64,000 nt of DNA from Immersiella caudata (Eukaryota > Ascomycota > Sordariomycetes > Sordariales > Lasiosphaeriaceae). Numbering within the stretch: position 1 is the first letter of the stretch; every line of letters begins with the position of its first letter. Where the stretch lies: positions 7,192,001 to 7,256,000 of the forward strand of contig JAULSU010000001.1 of the NCBI GenBank assembly GCA_030512335.1, in the 5' to 3' direction. The position numbers and the translations under genes are program-made. Shown here one piece after another: positions 21,334 through 33,310 of this stretch. The notes beneath the pieces are model-generated. The model ran no database searches. It had not been told where the DNA came from and saw only the letters and a program-made list of their open reading frames with translations.

Positions 21334-24300
21334 CTAGACGGGGCCCTGGTGGCCGGACCAGAAAGGGCTGTGCGGGACCCAGTCATCGCTGGCCCAAGGG
21401 CCGTACTCCTGCGGCGACTCGATGCGCAGGCAAGGGCTCGCATGACGACGCACGGGAGTTGCCAGAGGCGCAACCGCGTGACCAGGAACCGTGGCTCCGA
21501 ACTGGGGAGCAGGAACGTAGCGCTGGGGGGCCCCGAAGTGGTGAGCACCGCCATACTGTTGCTGGCTGCCGTAGTTCTGGCCGCCGCTGAAATGCTGGCC
21601 GCCGAAATGCTGACCACCGTACTGCTGACCAACGAACTGCTGACCGCCGCCAAACTGCCGACTGCCACTGAAGTTCTGGCCGCCACCGAGATGCTGGCCG
21701 CTGCCGAACTGCCGACTGCCGCTGAAGTTCTGGCCGCCGCTGAACTGCTGGCCTCTGGAATACTGAGGCTCGGTATACTCGGAGTATTCACGATACCTGG
21801 GGTTCACCGAAACCGGCGCAGGGTGGGTGGGACGATGCTGGTACGGAATGTTAACATCCGCAACGCTGTTTCGGAGCAGTGGCGACAAGACAGCCTCTGG
21901 GGAAACATTGCCTGAAACCGAAGTTGCAGAAAGGGCCTGACGCTCGTGTCCAATCGGAGCGCGATAGCGCTGGACTTCAAAGGGTTGGACAGCTTGAAGG
22001 AGGGCAACTCGCTCGTGAACGGGCCGATTGAGAATCGATTGGTTCAAATTGGACCTGTCGCGCCCAACTTGTGTCTCGAGGAAAGCGTTGGGTCTCTCGA
22101 CAAACTCGCGGGGACTTTGCTCGAATGTCATATCGTAACGACCGGTATGTGCTCTCTCGGTGGTGGCAGTGGTATCGTTGACAGCAGAAACGCCGGACTG
22201 GGAAGCTGGCTTGCGCTGTTCCTCAGTCTCCTGCTTGACAGGAACAAGCTCGTACTCCACACCAAAGATCTTAATGACACTCTTTCCCTGAGCATCAGTT
22301 GATGTGGTTATCTTCGCGCGCTCTCCCACAATGCTCTTGCCCTTTCCTTTGATGGTCTTGGAGGCTGCGATCATCGACTCCAGTTCCTCTTCAGAACCCT
22401 CAAGGGTTGTCTCAAGAGGTTGGTATGGCGAAAGTAGCTTGTTTAAGCCCTTCTGTGGCGTGAAAGAGCTCTTAGTCTTGTTTGAGACCGGAGCCGACCG
22501 CTTCCCACTCTTAGAGCTTCCGAAGGAATTCTTGGTCGACAAGCCTCCGGTCGAAGACTTGTTGGATGGCGCACGGCCTTTCCAACCAACCGGCGCGGGG
22601 ACTCGCCTGGGAGCTGCAGAGGCCTTCCCGTCTGCATTCTTCTGGTCGATAACGATGCGGTGGCCAGGCCGCAACATGTTGTCGTGATGCTTCCCCAGCA
22701 GGGCTTTCTGCTGGACGATTTCGCTGGAAAACTCCAGGAAGCCATAATCCCAAGGACCTGACACCAAATCGCGGTTAGTTGCTATTCTGATAGGTCGAAA
22801 AGGAAAGAAGCTCACCATCTTTCTGGAGGATCTTGACCTCTACAATCTTGCCGAAGCGGTCGAAGAACTTGCGCAACTCTTCTTCGGTCACGTCCTTGGG
22901 CAGCCGCCCGACGAAGATGGACCGCTTGGTCCGACCATACTCCTCGATGTATTGCCGGTCGATCTCCTCCTGGTCGAGGTGCCTCTCCGCCTTGTAGAGC
23001 TCGAAACGGTATCTACCGTGTTTCGAGTTGAGCTGAAGTAGAACCAAAGTCAGTCAAACTGTCGCAAGACCAGTTCGTGTGTTGCAATGAGGCGCGCGCT
23101 TAAAAGTGGCAGATTGCCGGAGAGGAAAGTTGTGAAAGGGAAAATAAAAGCAGAAAGGAATGGAAATTAGGAAGGGACAAGTAAAAAATAACAAGGGATC
23201 GCCGAGACGACCGGCGCAGTGGGGCCGGAGCGGCTGCCAAGGCGGGGGCCGGGGTGAGCCATCAGGCGGGGGCCGAGAAAATTCGAAAGGAAAGGAGCGC
23301 AGGGAGAGGAAATTCCGGAAGCTACCGGCGAGCAAACACTTACCACTTCGTCGTCATCGTCACCGACGAAGCACTCAAAATCCACCGAGATGCCCTGGCG
23401 GATCCTAAGATCTTTGCAGATCTTGGGAGTTGCCTCCGTGACGGAGGCAATCTCGCCGTACGGCTCCATCAAGGAGCGGACCTCCTCAACGCCGCAGTTG
23501 GCACCATCGTTGCGGAAGACAACGAAGAACCCTACCGACGAATCAGCCTCAGCACCAGGAACGGTCCAACGAGAAGCAACAACTTACGGTTCATCTTCGC
23601 ACGCTCGGTGCGGCAAACACGGCCACCAATCCGGATCTTCTTGCCCTCTGCGAAAGCAAGATCGGCGTCATCCTGGTTCTGTTTGATTGTCAGCAACCGC
23701 AGCAGCAACAGAAATAACCGGCAACTTACGGTGTACTGCAAGAAGGCGTATGGCATCGCCTTTCCCGACAATCCTCTCTTCACATTCACGTAGACGACAC
23801 CAAAGTCCTTGAAGGCCCTGATCAATGCCGCCTCGAGACCAACGTCGGTAAGATCGTCCGGAAGGCTGTAGACAATATTAGAAACTGACAAAACTCAAAG
23901 GAAAACGACGGAACTTACTTGGCCACAAACACGCAAAAGTTGCGCTTGAAGAATGCTTGGGCCTCTTCAAACGTCATCCCCTTAGGGGCTTCGGAGCTGT
24001 TCGAAGAGGACGTGATGATGGAGTTGTCGAGGTCGAGGTTCCTCTGGTCCGTCGACATCGTGTCCCGGAATGACTGGATCTCCCGGGATATCTCGTCCAT
24101 GGTCATCTGTCTACGACGATGGGTCGGGCCGATGACAGTCTGGGCGCTACCCCCACGCTGGATATCGAGAGATGCTCCAACAACCTGACCGAATGGTGTG
24201 GCTGGGGTCTGGACATCTCTGACGTTCCGGAAGGGCTGGTTGACGACGATGCTGAAGTCGCGAGCATGGGTGGGAGAGCCGGGGTACTGCGCAATACCAA

Positions 24301-26342
24301 GGCGACGGTTTCGATGGCGAAGTACTTGCGAAGGGCAGGGACTGTTGACCGGAGCATGAAGAATCTGGGAATTTCCAATGCGCTCAGTGTCAAGCTCAAG
24401 ACGGGCACCACGCCGATGGCCGAGGGGAGTTCCATATGTCTGCTGGGTGGCGATAGCAGGGGTCTGGGCGTGTCCAGCATAGTCGTAGGTATCGTCGAGG
24501 CGCGCACCACGGCCAAGGAGAGTGGCACGTGCGGACTCGACGGACGTGGAGGAGGCCCGGGTACTTCCACTACGCTCGCTCATGGAGAGGGGGAGGACGC
24601 CATGCTGGTTGTAACCGCGTGCCTGACGAACCGGGACGAAAGGACTCTGATTGCGTCCAACGAGGCGTGCGCCGCGGCCAAGAAGGACTCCGCGCTGGGT
24701 GCCGAGAGGTGCCCCATGATATATGGCAGGAGGGCGGGGGGTGGTGTCGGGATCATCGGAGCTAAACAGTACAACTCGTTAACAACGGATCAACTTGAAT
24801 CTGGGAAAGGAGAACAACTTACAACCCGGGAGTGTCAGATGCGGCGTTGCTGATATCCGCAAGATGTCCAGAGGACTGGCTGGTATAACCTGGCGCCTCG
24901 GAGGCCATGGTACTTAGAGAGACGTCCGAAAGTTGACCAGCGAGGTCAACATTGTCTGGATCTAGAGTCAGCTTTCAGTGAATGTTTTGAATCCATGCTT
25001 CCAGTGCCGGAACGCAAAGAGTTGAGGGTCTCAAAGACATTGAGCAGTCTCCATGTCTAGGACTCAAGCCCATGCCTGTGATTTCAAACAAGAGCAAAAG
25101 GGGAGAAGTGGAAGGGAGGGAGCCTCTCAGAGGCTGAGAGCCAGGCCGTTCTGGAAGCCAAGAGTCTGAGGTTTGTTGAAAGGGGGAAAAGGTTTTGGAA
25201 TCGAGAGCAACCAGGCGAGATGTATATAACCATATGGCTTTCGTCCCAAGCCAACGTTTGGATGCTCTTGGTTGTCATAAATATCTTCCTTCTTTGGACC
25301 ACAAGCGTTATTTCGCGTTTTTCTGACAGCGCAGACGAAACCATGATGTTGTTGGAAAAGGGGGAAGCGGTTTTACGCTCAGGCGCAACCAGCAAGGTAT
25401 TTTCAACCTTGTGCTTTCGTCTGAGCCGTGCTTTGAATGCTCCAATTCAAACATCGATTTTTTTCTTTTAGCCACGTTTAATGCTAAAACGGACAGAAGA
25501 AACCATGTGGTTGTTGTGAACCAAGGAAGTGAGTTTGAAATCAACGGTAGCCAGGCGGGACGAAAGCATGATCTTGTTGGAAAAATGGGGAAGTGGGTTT
25601 TCGTTCAAGAGCAACCAATAACGCATTGAAAGCCTCGCGGTTCTGTCTGAGTCCGAAGCCCATGCTCAGGGTACTCCGATTTTAAACAACACACCTCTTT
25701 CAGCCACAGATGCCTTGGAAAGGACCGGACGAGAGCGAAATGCTGTTAGAAAAGCACGAAGCCATTCTGTGATCAACAACCGCCAGACAACGCAAAACGG
25801 AAAGCCTTCACTCGGAAACGGGCGACGAGGATCGGCCGCGATTCTCAAGACGCCGTTTCCCAAGCCGCAAACGAAAAGGGAAGACAAGACCTAAAAAGAA
25901 GAGACTGCAAACAGAAACGGGATACCAGTGAGATGGTAGTGGAGTCAACTTGAAATCCACAAACGGCTGAAGTAGAGTCGAGTTAATGCGGAAGAAAGGG
26001 GACCTTGATGGATTGTCATCTTGAACAAAACAACTTGTTAAACAACAAAAGGAATGAATTGTCCCTTGTGTCCGTTAAGACGCTTGGGCACAGGTTTGTA
26101 CTGAAGGGAGGGGGGAGATGAGATGATGTTCTTCTCTCACTGCGAGTGTGACAGATAAGCTGGGGATGGCTTTATCTTGGAGAATGTCTGACCACTGGCA
26201 CAGACTGACACAAACCAACGAAGGAGGGCTCTCCATCTAGAGAGATGCAGAGTTGTCTGAAACCAAGAAACAAACAGACCGAGCCTGACTTACCGTCTTG
26301 TTCCCGGGTGGGGGAGGTGGTGCCGGCGGGGCCGGCAGACAT
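21334..26342 (-). CDS. RNA-binding protein with three RRM-like domains and Gly/Gln-rich tail
   Basis: Eight exons in transcript order: 26342-26294, 24961-24823, 24761-23919, 23865-23730, 23678-23588, 23531-23344, 23032-22816, 22757-21334; 1028 residues and every phase agrees. The N-terminal 340 residues are disordered with RG-type motifs (LLGRGARL). RRM 1 begins at CVFVANLPDD and ends near KKIRIGGRVCRTE; a second RRM-like unit starts at RFFVVFRNDG; the third has SIFVGRLPKDV and DYGFLEF. The tail (about 600-1028) is rich in Gly, Gln, Asn, Ser, Phe and Tyr with GGQ-F/N repeats, a prion-like composition known from stress-granule RNA-binding proteins. The exact target is unknown. Intron 1 is 1332 nt and contains degenerate repeats; ATG at 24908 would be an alternative start if exon 1 is skipped. 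Confidence 0.88.
21651..21739 (-). repeat. 54-bp tandem duplication inside the Gly/Gln-rich tail
   Basis: The 35 bases from 21651 and those from 21705 are nearly identical (two differences), a period of 54 bp or 18 residues; each unit encodes GGQNFSGSRQFG. Looser GGQ-H/Y-F-GG repeats continue on both sides (about 21530-21770). Confidence 0.85.
25165..25800. repeat. Degenerate tandem repeats in intron 1 of the RRM gene
   Basis: A motif like TTGTTGGAAAAGGGGGAAG recurs near 25172, 25348, 25573 and 25743, each followed by a similar block (TTTT-CG-T-CA-G-GCAACCA) and then diverged sequence with TCTGAG and CCCATGC-like words. The spacing is about 170-225 bp. Copies are imperfect, so this is an old array. 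Confidence 0.6.
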
Positions 26343-27440
26343 TTTTTCGGGAAAAAGTTCCCGGGGGGGGGGCGCTTTGTGAAATTATCAAGTTAACTGC
26401 AACCCATGTTAGCAAAGTCAATTCGGACAGGAACATTCAATCAAGGTGGCAATGTCAGCTGGTTCGGGTTTAGAATGTCAGAGCAGCAGCTTCTTCTCAG
26501 TCAGGGGTCGGGGAATCAGGGCAGAGACTCCAAGAGACTCCAGCCAATGGTGGTGGATTCAGTCGAAGTCGAAGAGCCAACTTCAGTCAAAGAGGCGACC
26601 TGACCCAACTCGGCGGCTTCAACCAAGGCTGGCGACTTTAAGCAAGTCCGTCCCTTTGCCTGAGGTTGGAAGTTTGGCCCGAAATGGCAACATCAGTCCA
26701 GGAAGTTGAAAAACTCAAGTTCCATCTTCAACACTTCTGGCAAAACGCAAAAGGCACGCGGCCAGACGCGATCTGGCTTAAGAGGTTGAGAATCTAGACT
26801 TGCTCGGTTTGATGGCAGGCATGACCGATGGTGCAGGAGTGGGTGGAATCGGAGCCAAATGAGCCAAAAGGCGAAGGGGAAGTCGCGACTGTCGTCATTG
26901 CCTATCTCTGTGGAAGAGGTTGGCAGCCAACGACGAGCAAACCCTCCCAGGCATAGCTGATCCATGATGAATCGCGACCGTGGGCTATGCTGGACGGGGT
27001 GGAAAGCAACCGTTGCAGCCCATTGACACTCAAGACAGAGCTGATTCTTTGATTCTGGCCAGAGGCCGAGAACTTCCGGAACACTGCATGGCAGTTACTC
27101 TGTTTGGGCATCGCCGGCTGGTGGCGGTGTTGGGTACCGCCGACTAGGAAAGCGGCCATTGGCACTCAACAAACAAAGCTGGTTCCTTGGTTCTGGCCAG
27201 AGGCTGAGAACTGCTGAAACACTACTGCGGGGTTGCACAACAGGAAGCGTGGTGATGGTGGCGATGGGGGAGAAGAAGCAATGGAATGAAGAAGAAGCTG
27301 AAAACGATGATGGCAATGAAGCTATCATCGCCATCATCATCAAGAAGGCAGAAGCAACTGGGCTGGATGGGGGTGGTGGTACTTACGAGGAAGCTTGATG
27401 GTGGTTGGGGGAGAGAAGTTCGGAGGAGGAAGTCCGAAAC
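26343..27440. promoter_or_regulatory. Long upstream region or 5' leader of the RRM gene
   Basis: About 1.1 kb with low coding content in all frames, a run of ten G at about 26367 and a 136-bp-period duplication (27020-27240). Long leaders are common for fungal RNA-binding regulators, but transcription start cannot be seen. Confidence 0.4.
27020..27240. repeat. Two-copy direct repeat, period about 136 bp
   Basis: CCATTGACACTCAA at 27020 is followed by TCTGGCCAGAGGCCGAGAAC; CCATTGGCACTCAA at 27156 is followed by TCTGGCCAGAGGCTGAGAAC. About 60 of the first 80 bases agree between the copies. Confidence 0.7.
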
Positions 27441-30400
27441 CCGGCCGGGGTTTTATAGGTTTTCGGGGCTTGCTTCATGTCGCCGGCCGCTGACCGGGGT
27501 CTTCTCCGGACCCACACGCCTGAATCGAGCCGTCACAATGGCCACTTGACCGTCAAGGTGCTGCAGACAATACCAAATAAGCTGCAAACTAATCTCGACG
27601 CGGGTCGGGGCGCAGCCCTAATGGCCTCCCCACGCTTCTACGAGTTCGAATTGAGGGTATTAACGGCCTGAATGGGTTGCTGAGGCCCAGGGCGAGGTCC
27701 CCAGAGAGTAACCTGAGAGGTTGTCAACATCGCGAAGTCACGTGAATCACAGGCTCATGACTACAGTCACGGCGGCATGATGACCTTCAGAGAGGCTTTT
27801 CAAGTCTATGTAAGCTGTCTCGGGGATACTGGAACAAAGATTGTGAGCACTAACACTCGACAGCGCCTCTAGCGTCACCAGGCTGACCATCTACGCAACA
27901 GCTCGAAGCCCAGGATGTCGAGGATCCTAAGTAGCTGCCATTTCCAAAACCGTCAATTCAAGCACAGAGATATAACGCCAAGCACAACGGCGACGAGAAG
28001 CATGTACTCTCGGCAAAAGGGGAACAGCGCCGGAGATGTCCTCTGATGCTCTGAATATCCTAACTTGTGGAGTTTGGGTGAGCACATCGGTGTTTAGACT
28101 GGCCAGCTAGAATTTGTTTGTTCTACATATCCAGCATGCGTCACGGCTGCTGGCACGCGGCGATTGTGGATGGCAAAATATGGTGATCATTCTCCCGGTT
28201 GTTTGGGCGGCGAACAAATATCACCAAAGCGGCCAGCAGATTCGGTTTCCAGATTCATTTGAGGTTTCCTTCCATAGCTACAAAGAACATAGCAAGAAAT
28301 CACTTCGGGAGTGCAAATCAAGCTGCTTGAAGCCATCCAAGATACTTGGGCGGCGTGATATCCTCGTGATTCGTGGTCTCATTGCTTGTGTTTTGCCCAC
28401 CATGTGTTTTGAACACACCGTCTTGGAGATCGTATATTTCTACCAGCATTGCAGCATTCTTGCAGCATTCGGGCAACTTTACGCAAATCCCCACTCGTCC
28501 CTTTCCAATGTGCACCTAAATTATAGACGGTAAGAAGCCAGGCAGAGGTCATGGCTGCGCTATCTCGGGCGTCGAGCCAAAACATCTTCCCTTGGTCACG
28601 TGAATCCACCCATCTTGGAGCAATTGAGTTAGGCTCTTCAACCCTTGATATAATTTTCCTGTGTTTTCTTTTGAACATCCTCATGAAAGCCCCTTTGTTT
28701 GCTTGTATCCCTGAATGTCGAAAGGGGGCGCACGGGCCCTCTCGTTGCTGTCAGGGGAACCGTGTGGAGGACAGTGCGAATGCGTTGCGGCCACGGCTTT
28801 CAGGGAGCGGTTGGGCAGTTGGGTCTCGTCTGGGGGACTGCGCACGACAAGAATTAGCAATGCTTGCCGAAAATGACCTTGGGATATGGGGGAGATAGAT
28901 CTCTGACAACACTCAACTTGCCTGCCTGCCTGCCCTAGAATCCGAAAATGTGTTTCGTCTGGATACCTAGGTTAGGTAGCGTTAATGGGTTCAGCGAAGA
29001 GCAATTGCCTGTCAGGCGTTCTGCGTTAGAGTTCTTGCACTGTGGGGATGGCTTGGGGGCAGCCTTCGTAGTTGGAGACCCTGAGTGATAGAGTGATACC
29101 TGCTCGGAGATGGCAGATCTGTCGAATACATCTCGGTGGGCTGAGCTGGGCTGGGCGAACACGATCAACATACGGCCGTCAAATCAGTGCAGCACGGGGA
29201 CACCATCTTGCATTTGGCAAGGAACCAAGTTCAGCAAAGGACAAGCAGTTTGGCAACCAACATTTCGGACAGCCCCATCAATTTTGTGCGGCAAAAACCA
29301 AAAAAGCTATACGCTCGGCTTTCGACGGAACCCATCGAACGTCCACGAGCTCAGCTCCAACCTAGGGGAAAAGCCTCACAAGCTCGGCCCCAACTGGTGC
29401 AAAAACCTCATTGTGCTTCACAGTTGCAAATTCCTCACCAGAGGCAAAGATGCCATCAAGCTGACTAGCCTTGGGGCGCTACTAGGCCGGCCAGGAGCAA
29501 GAGCAATAGCACGGGCAGACGCGGAGCCCATCTCAAAGTTTCTTGCTCCCGCAGAGTGGGGCAGACTGGCTGGCTTGGATGCCATACAAAGAACATCTTA
29601 TTTCAAGATGAATTGTCATGGGAGCGGGTGCGCGCAGAGGTGCTAGAATATTGTCCACCAGCCCCTCTGTCGACGCCATAAACCCAAGGTATTTGGCGAT
29701 AATTGTCTTGATGGAATGTCGTCGATGTTTTGAACGAATTATTGGATTCACGTGGACATCGTGCGAAAGAAGTCTCACTTGAAGGCAATCCATCCACAGC
29801 AGAAACGGCGTTTGCATTTTGCGCATGAGAACGACGACCAGGAGGAGACTTTCTGAACAGCACATTCTCATGAGTATAATTATTAGCTTGCCCGGATGCT
29901 GCTCACTGCTGCTCAACTGGGCTGATTGGTACCAATCCAAGATGGAAGGCTTGCCATCAGAAGGTATATCGCCAGGCAAGTGGCTGGAGTGGCTCTTGTC
30001 CGTTTCGTCCCATGATACACCGAGCTGCGTTGAGCGAGCTGCTCACTCAAGAATTCAAGAAGATTCACTGATACTTCTCGCATACACGACGGCTAGGGTG
30101 AGCGGAGGAAACCAATACGTTGGGCTCCACATAGGGAGAAGTGTTTCTTCCTAGCGAAATGAAGTAACTGAAGCATCATCATTCCCGGCAACATGCCAAT
30201 CCTTGCATGCTTTCAACAGGGGCTGCAAAGCGCGCCGAGGGCAGACACTGGGCAGGGATTACGGAAAGGAATATAGGTATTTACATCTCGTTTAATATGG
30301 TCCTGCCACCAGTACCGGAATGCTGATGGCTGAGATGATCGGTTCCCAAAGGGTGTTGAAGACGGGTGATCTACGGGTGGCTACATCCCAGACTTGCAAT

Positions 30401-30761
30401 GCCAGCGAGAAGGCGCACCAAGGGTCCGATAGCCTGGACCTCCGCTGCCCTCGCTGGAGGACATGGCGCCGAGAACTTCCAAAACCTAGATGTACGCGAG
30501 AGGCAGGAACGGAAGAGGAAGACCGTTGACTTCTTACAAATACATGCTAGGGATTGTTTATGTGTACAAGTGGGCGAGTATGTAAACATCCATCTTGATC
30601 CTCTGCAAACTCATGGCTTCCGCCCGCTAAAGAGCCCTGTTCAAACCAACGCCGCAAGCAGGTAGGTTCCCATCCAGCTTTTAGACCAAACTCCAATAAG
30701 TCCTGATGCCCCATCTCAAGTTCATCCTCTTCCGGGGGTCAACAACCACCTCGCCCCTCAC
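27441..30761. other. 3.3 kb without a supported gene
   Basis: The longest frames are 28114-28533 (+, 139 codons), 29110-29646 (+, 178 codons) and 29533-29979 (-, 148 codons). None shows a domain, and around 29100-29470 all three forward frames are open, so length is weak evidence. No clear repeat, tRNA or AT-rich zone. It could hold a lineage-specific gene or noncoding RNA that cannot be recognised by eye. Confidence 0.4.
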
Positions 30762-31614
30762 TCACTTCATTCCCCACCCAACCTTCTCCCCTTGCTTAGT
30801 CTTCAAATCACCTTTTTCGCCGGGGGCTACCGGGTCTTCTGACGCATCGGTCTCGGTCAAATCATTCGTCGCCCAAATCCGCTCAATGCACATCTCAAAC
30901 GGCCCCGGTATCCTGTCCGTCAACCCAATTCCAATGCTCTTCACCTTCTGCCTCATAATCTCCGTCTGTGGCTCCACCACAAACCCGTGGTTCGTCCTCA
31001 CAAAGTCGTTCCACCTGATCAATACAGTCTCCCACTCCCCCGGCTTTTTGGTGAATAACCTGTGCTGATGTAAATCGGTGGGTACTACGCCCTCGGTTTG
31101 GACGTTGACAAAGTACGCGCGTCCGTCTGTCTTGACGCGTAACGCGAGGTAAGAGTAGGGATCGATGTCCCACAGGCTACGGCCGAAGATGGTGGCGCGG
31201 CGATCCAGCGTGCGAAAGGCGGCGAAGCCCGTGCGTTTGATGTCAGGGCGGTCTTTGGGGAGCTGGGTGGAGATGGTACCGTAGAAGCGAGCATGGCCTT
31301 TAGAATGGGAGGATGTTGGTGTGGGCTCGGCAGGTGGTACCCAGTTGAGGTGGGCGACGGAGGCGCCGCCGATGTTTGCGTCGGTCATGACTTTGCAGTC
31401 ATTGACGGAGTCGGCGGCGTGGTAGTTGAATAGCGGGTAGGGACCTGATGGGCCCTTGATACCTTCCAGCTTGAATACTGGGGGGGGGGGGTGGAGTGTT
31501 AGTACGGGGCAATGTGCGCAGGCGAGCGAACGTACCAATATCTGAGAGCCGTTTGAATTCATCGACACTGCGGCCCCAGAAGCCTTTGGCCAGGAGGTTC
31601 GGTGTCGCGCGCAT
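30762..31614 (-). CDS. CIA30: Complex I intermediate-associated protein 30 (CIA30/NDUFAF1)
   Basis: Exons 31614-31536 and 31477-30762 give 264 residues with a 58-nt intron whose 3' part is a run of about eleven C on the coding strand before TATTCAAG. The CIA30 domain is evident: GGASVAHLNW, FYGTISTQLP, GFAAFRTLD, YSYLALRVKTDGR, YFVNVQTEG, WETVLIRWNDF, KSIGIGLTDRIPGPF. CIA30 proteins bind the membrane arm assembly intermediate of mitochondrial complex I and are needed for its assembly. The N-terminus (MRATPNLLAKGFWGRS) is basic and could act as a matrix signal. The C-terminal 25 residues are charged and not conserved. Confidence 0.93.
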
Positions 31615-32058
31615 TGCGGCGGCCTGCTTAAGGAAGCGCGCTGAATTGGGAATCGTAGGTGGGCGATAGAGCCAGCTGGCTCAATTTGCCTTTCGCATTC
31701 CTACGATGGGGATGTTCATTGTAAGGCTCGAATTGGTGTTGATGCTATTTTTGCAGGACGTCATCGGCAAGCGTGGTCTGAGCACCCCCTGGCAGCGGGT
31801 AGCTTATCGATAGGCGTCTTAGGGGGACGGGCCTGTCAAATCGCAAGAACCCATTCGAGCTCAATCTTCAACGGGAATCATGAAGGAACGAAATCAGACT
31901 GTTTCTGAGAGTGGAGAGGTCTAACGATGCTCAATACCGTGATTTAATACCTTGCGACCAAACGCCTGTCCCGATGCACATTCCACTTTCCCAGTTGATC
32001 CAACAAGTGACATAGCCAAACAGTCGTTCGCTTGAGAGCGATTACCGTGCATCTCCCG
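31615..32058. promoter_or_regulatory. Promoter region of CIA30; 3' side of splicing-type gene
   Basis: 444 bp between the start of CIA30 and the stop of the next minus-strand gene. No coding content is supported. Confidence 0.4.
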
Positions 32059-33310
32059 TTACTCTCGGGGACTGTCTTCCTTGCCCCTATCCCATTCCCG
32101 CTTCTCGCCGGCCTTGGCCCATCGCACATCGTCAATATCCTTTTCCCCTCCCTTCTCCCACTTCTTGATATCTTCTTCTTTGAAACCAGCGGCGCGAAGC
32201 CTATCCGCGCCCTGCTGCTTCCACTTTTGCCGATCGCGAAACGCTTCCACGGCCTCGTCCCAATCACCGTCATCCTCAAGTTCCGCTTGGGCATCCGTGA
32301 ACCGGCTGTCCATGGCAGCGGGGCCACGTGCTACGCCCCTCCCACGACGCCTTACGGGTGATTTTGGAGGAGGCGCCGGGCCGATAAGGTCCTCTAACGG
32401 GTCTGAATCCTCGTTTTCGTCGCCTTGCCTTGCATGTCGATTGGAACTAGAGTGCTCGGCGTCTGGTTTGCCGTCCGGTGCAGAACTAGCCAAGTCGCTG
32501 TCTGTCGCCAACCGCCCCTGTCGTTTGCGCCTGAGCAAGTCCATTTGGATTAGATCATCCCCTACCCGATTAAGGTCCTTTTCAGATTTCCTGCGGCGGT
32601 GGCGGCCGCCACGGCCCGCATCATCCCCGCTGAGAGGCGAACGATAACGGTGTCTACGGGGTTCTGAAGCAGGGGAATACGACCGCTCTCGATGTCGTCG
32701 TTCCTCGCGACTCCGCCTGTCCTCATCCCCATCCCTGCGACGCGACTTCCAGTCGCTACTCCGATTTCCACTACCTTTGTCGCTGCGGCGCCGACTTTCC
32801 TTTGTCATGTGATCACTCTCCGTCAACTTTCGCTCTTTCTCGCCCGCGGAGGATGCGTCTTTGGGATGCGGCGCTCCATCTCTTTCATCGCCGGAGCGCT
32901 TCCGCTTCCGGCCGAGGAGGATAGACGAGATATCGCCAAGCTGGCGCCGTCGGATGTCGCCAGAGCTGGGGTTGAGTTTGCGCCGCTTTCTCTCTTCGGC
33001 TTCGGTCAGGCCGTCCAGACGTGCCTGCGCCTCGGCGGCTTCTTTCGCGCGGAGTGCGGCATTGTGGCTCGTCGTCTCTTTTATGATTCGGCCCAAGAAC
33101 CGTGTGTTAGGCTTCGCCTTGTTGGCAGGTCTTCGAGGTCGCAGTTAGTCCTGGAACAGCACCAACTTCTCGGTTCGGGGGCTCGATGACGCACTTTGCT
33201 GATCGGAAGGCTTCGAGTCCCATGGACGAGTACTTGATTGACGCGTCGCTTGCCTCCTTGGCCAAAACGCCGGCGACGTAGTCGTCGGTTAATATCTTGT
33301 CGTTTGACAT
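32059..33310 (-). CDS. Arginine-rich nuclear protein, probable pre-mRNA splicing factor
   Basis: Exons 33310-33195 and 33130-32059 give 395 residues; intron 64 nt with GTGCGT donor. The first 75 residues (LTDDYVAGVLAKEA, YSSMGLEAF, PNTRFLGRIIKETTSHN) form a conserved-looking domain. The middle is dense in RS, RD, RR and RH dipeptides (SRRRDGDEDRRSREERRHR), and the last 70 residues contain a predicted helical pair with many Trp and Lys (WDEAVEAFRDRQKWKQQG, EEDIKKWEKGG). This composition is that of spliceosome-associated proteins; I think of the fungal proteins annotated as splicing factor 38B-like, but that identity is not certain. Confidence 0.78.

Noticed and set aside
21181..21915. Plus-strand Leu/Ala-rich frame of 244 codons.
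   Set aside because: Mirror of the Gly/Gln repeats of the RRM gene on the minus strand; its LAAAE repeats have no independent support.
24906..24908. Using the ATG at 24908 as the start of the RRM gene.
   Set aside because: The frame continues upstream without a stop to an acceptor at 24961, and a phase-matching exon with its own ATG and GTAAGT donor lies at 26294-26342. It remains possible as a second start.
29110..29646. 178-codon plus-strand frame as a gene.
   Set aside because: All three forward frames are open in part of this stretch and no motif or splice structure supports it.
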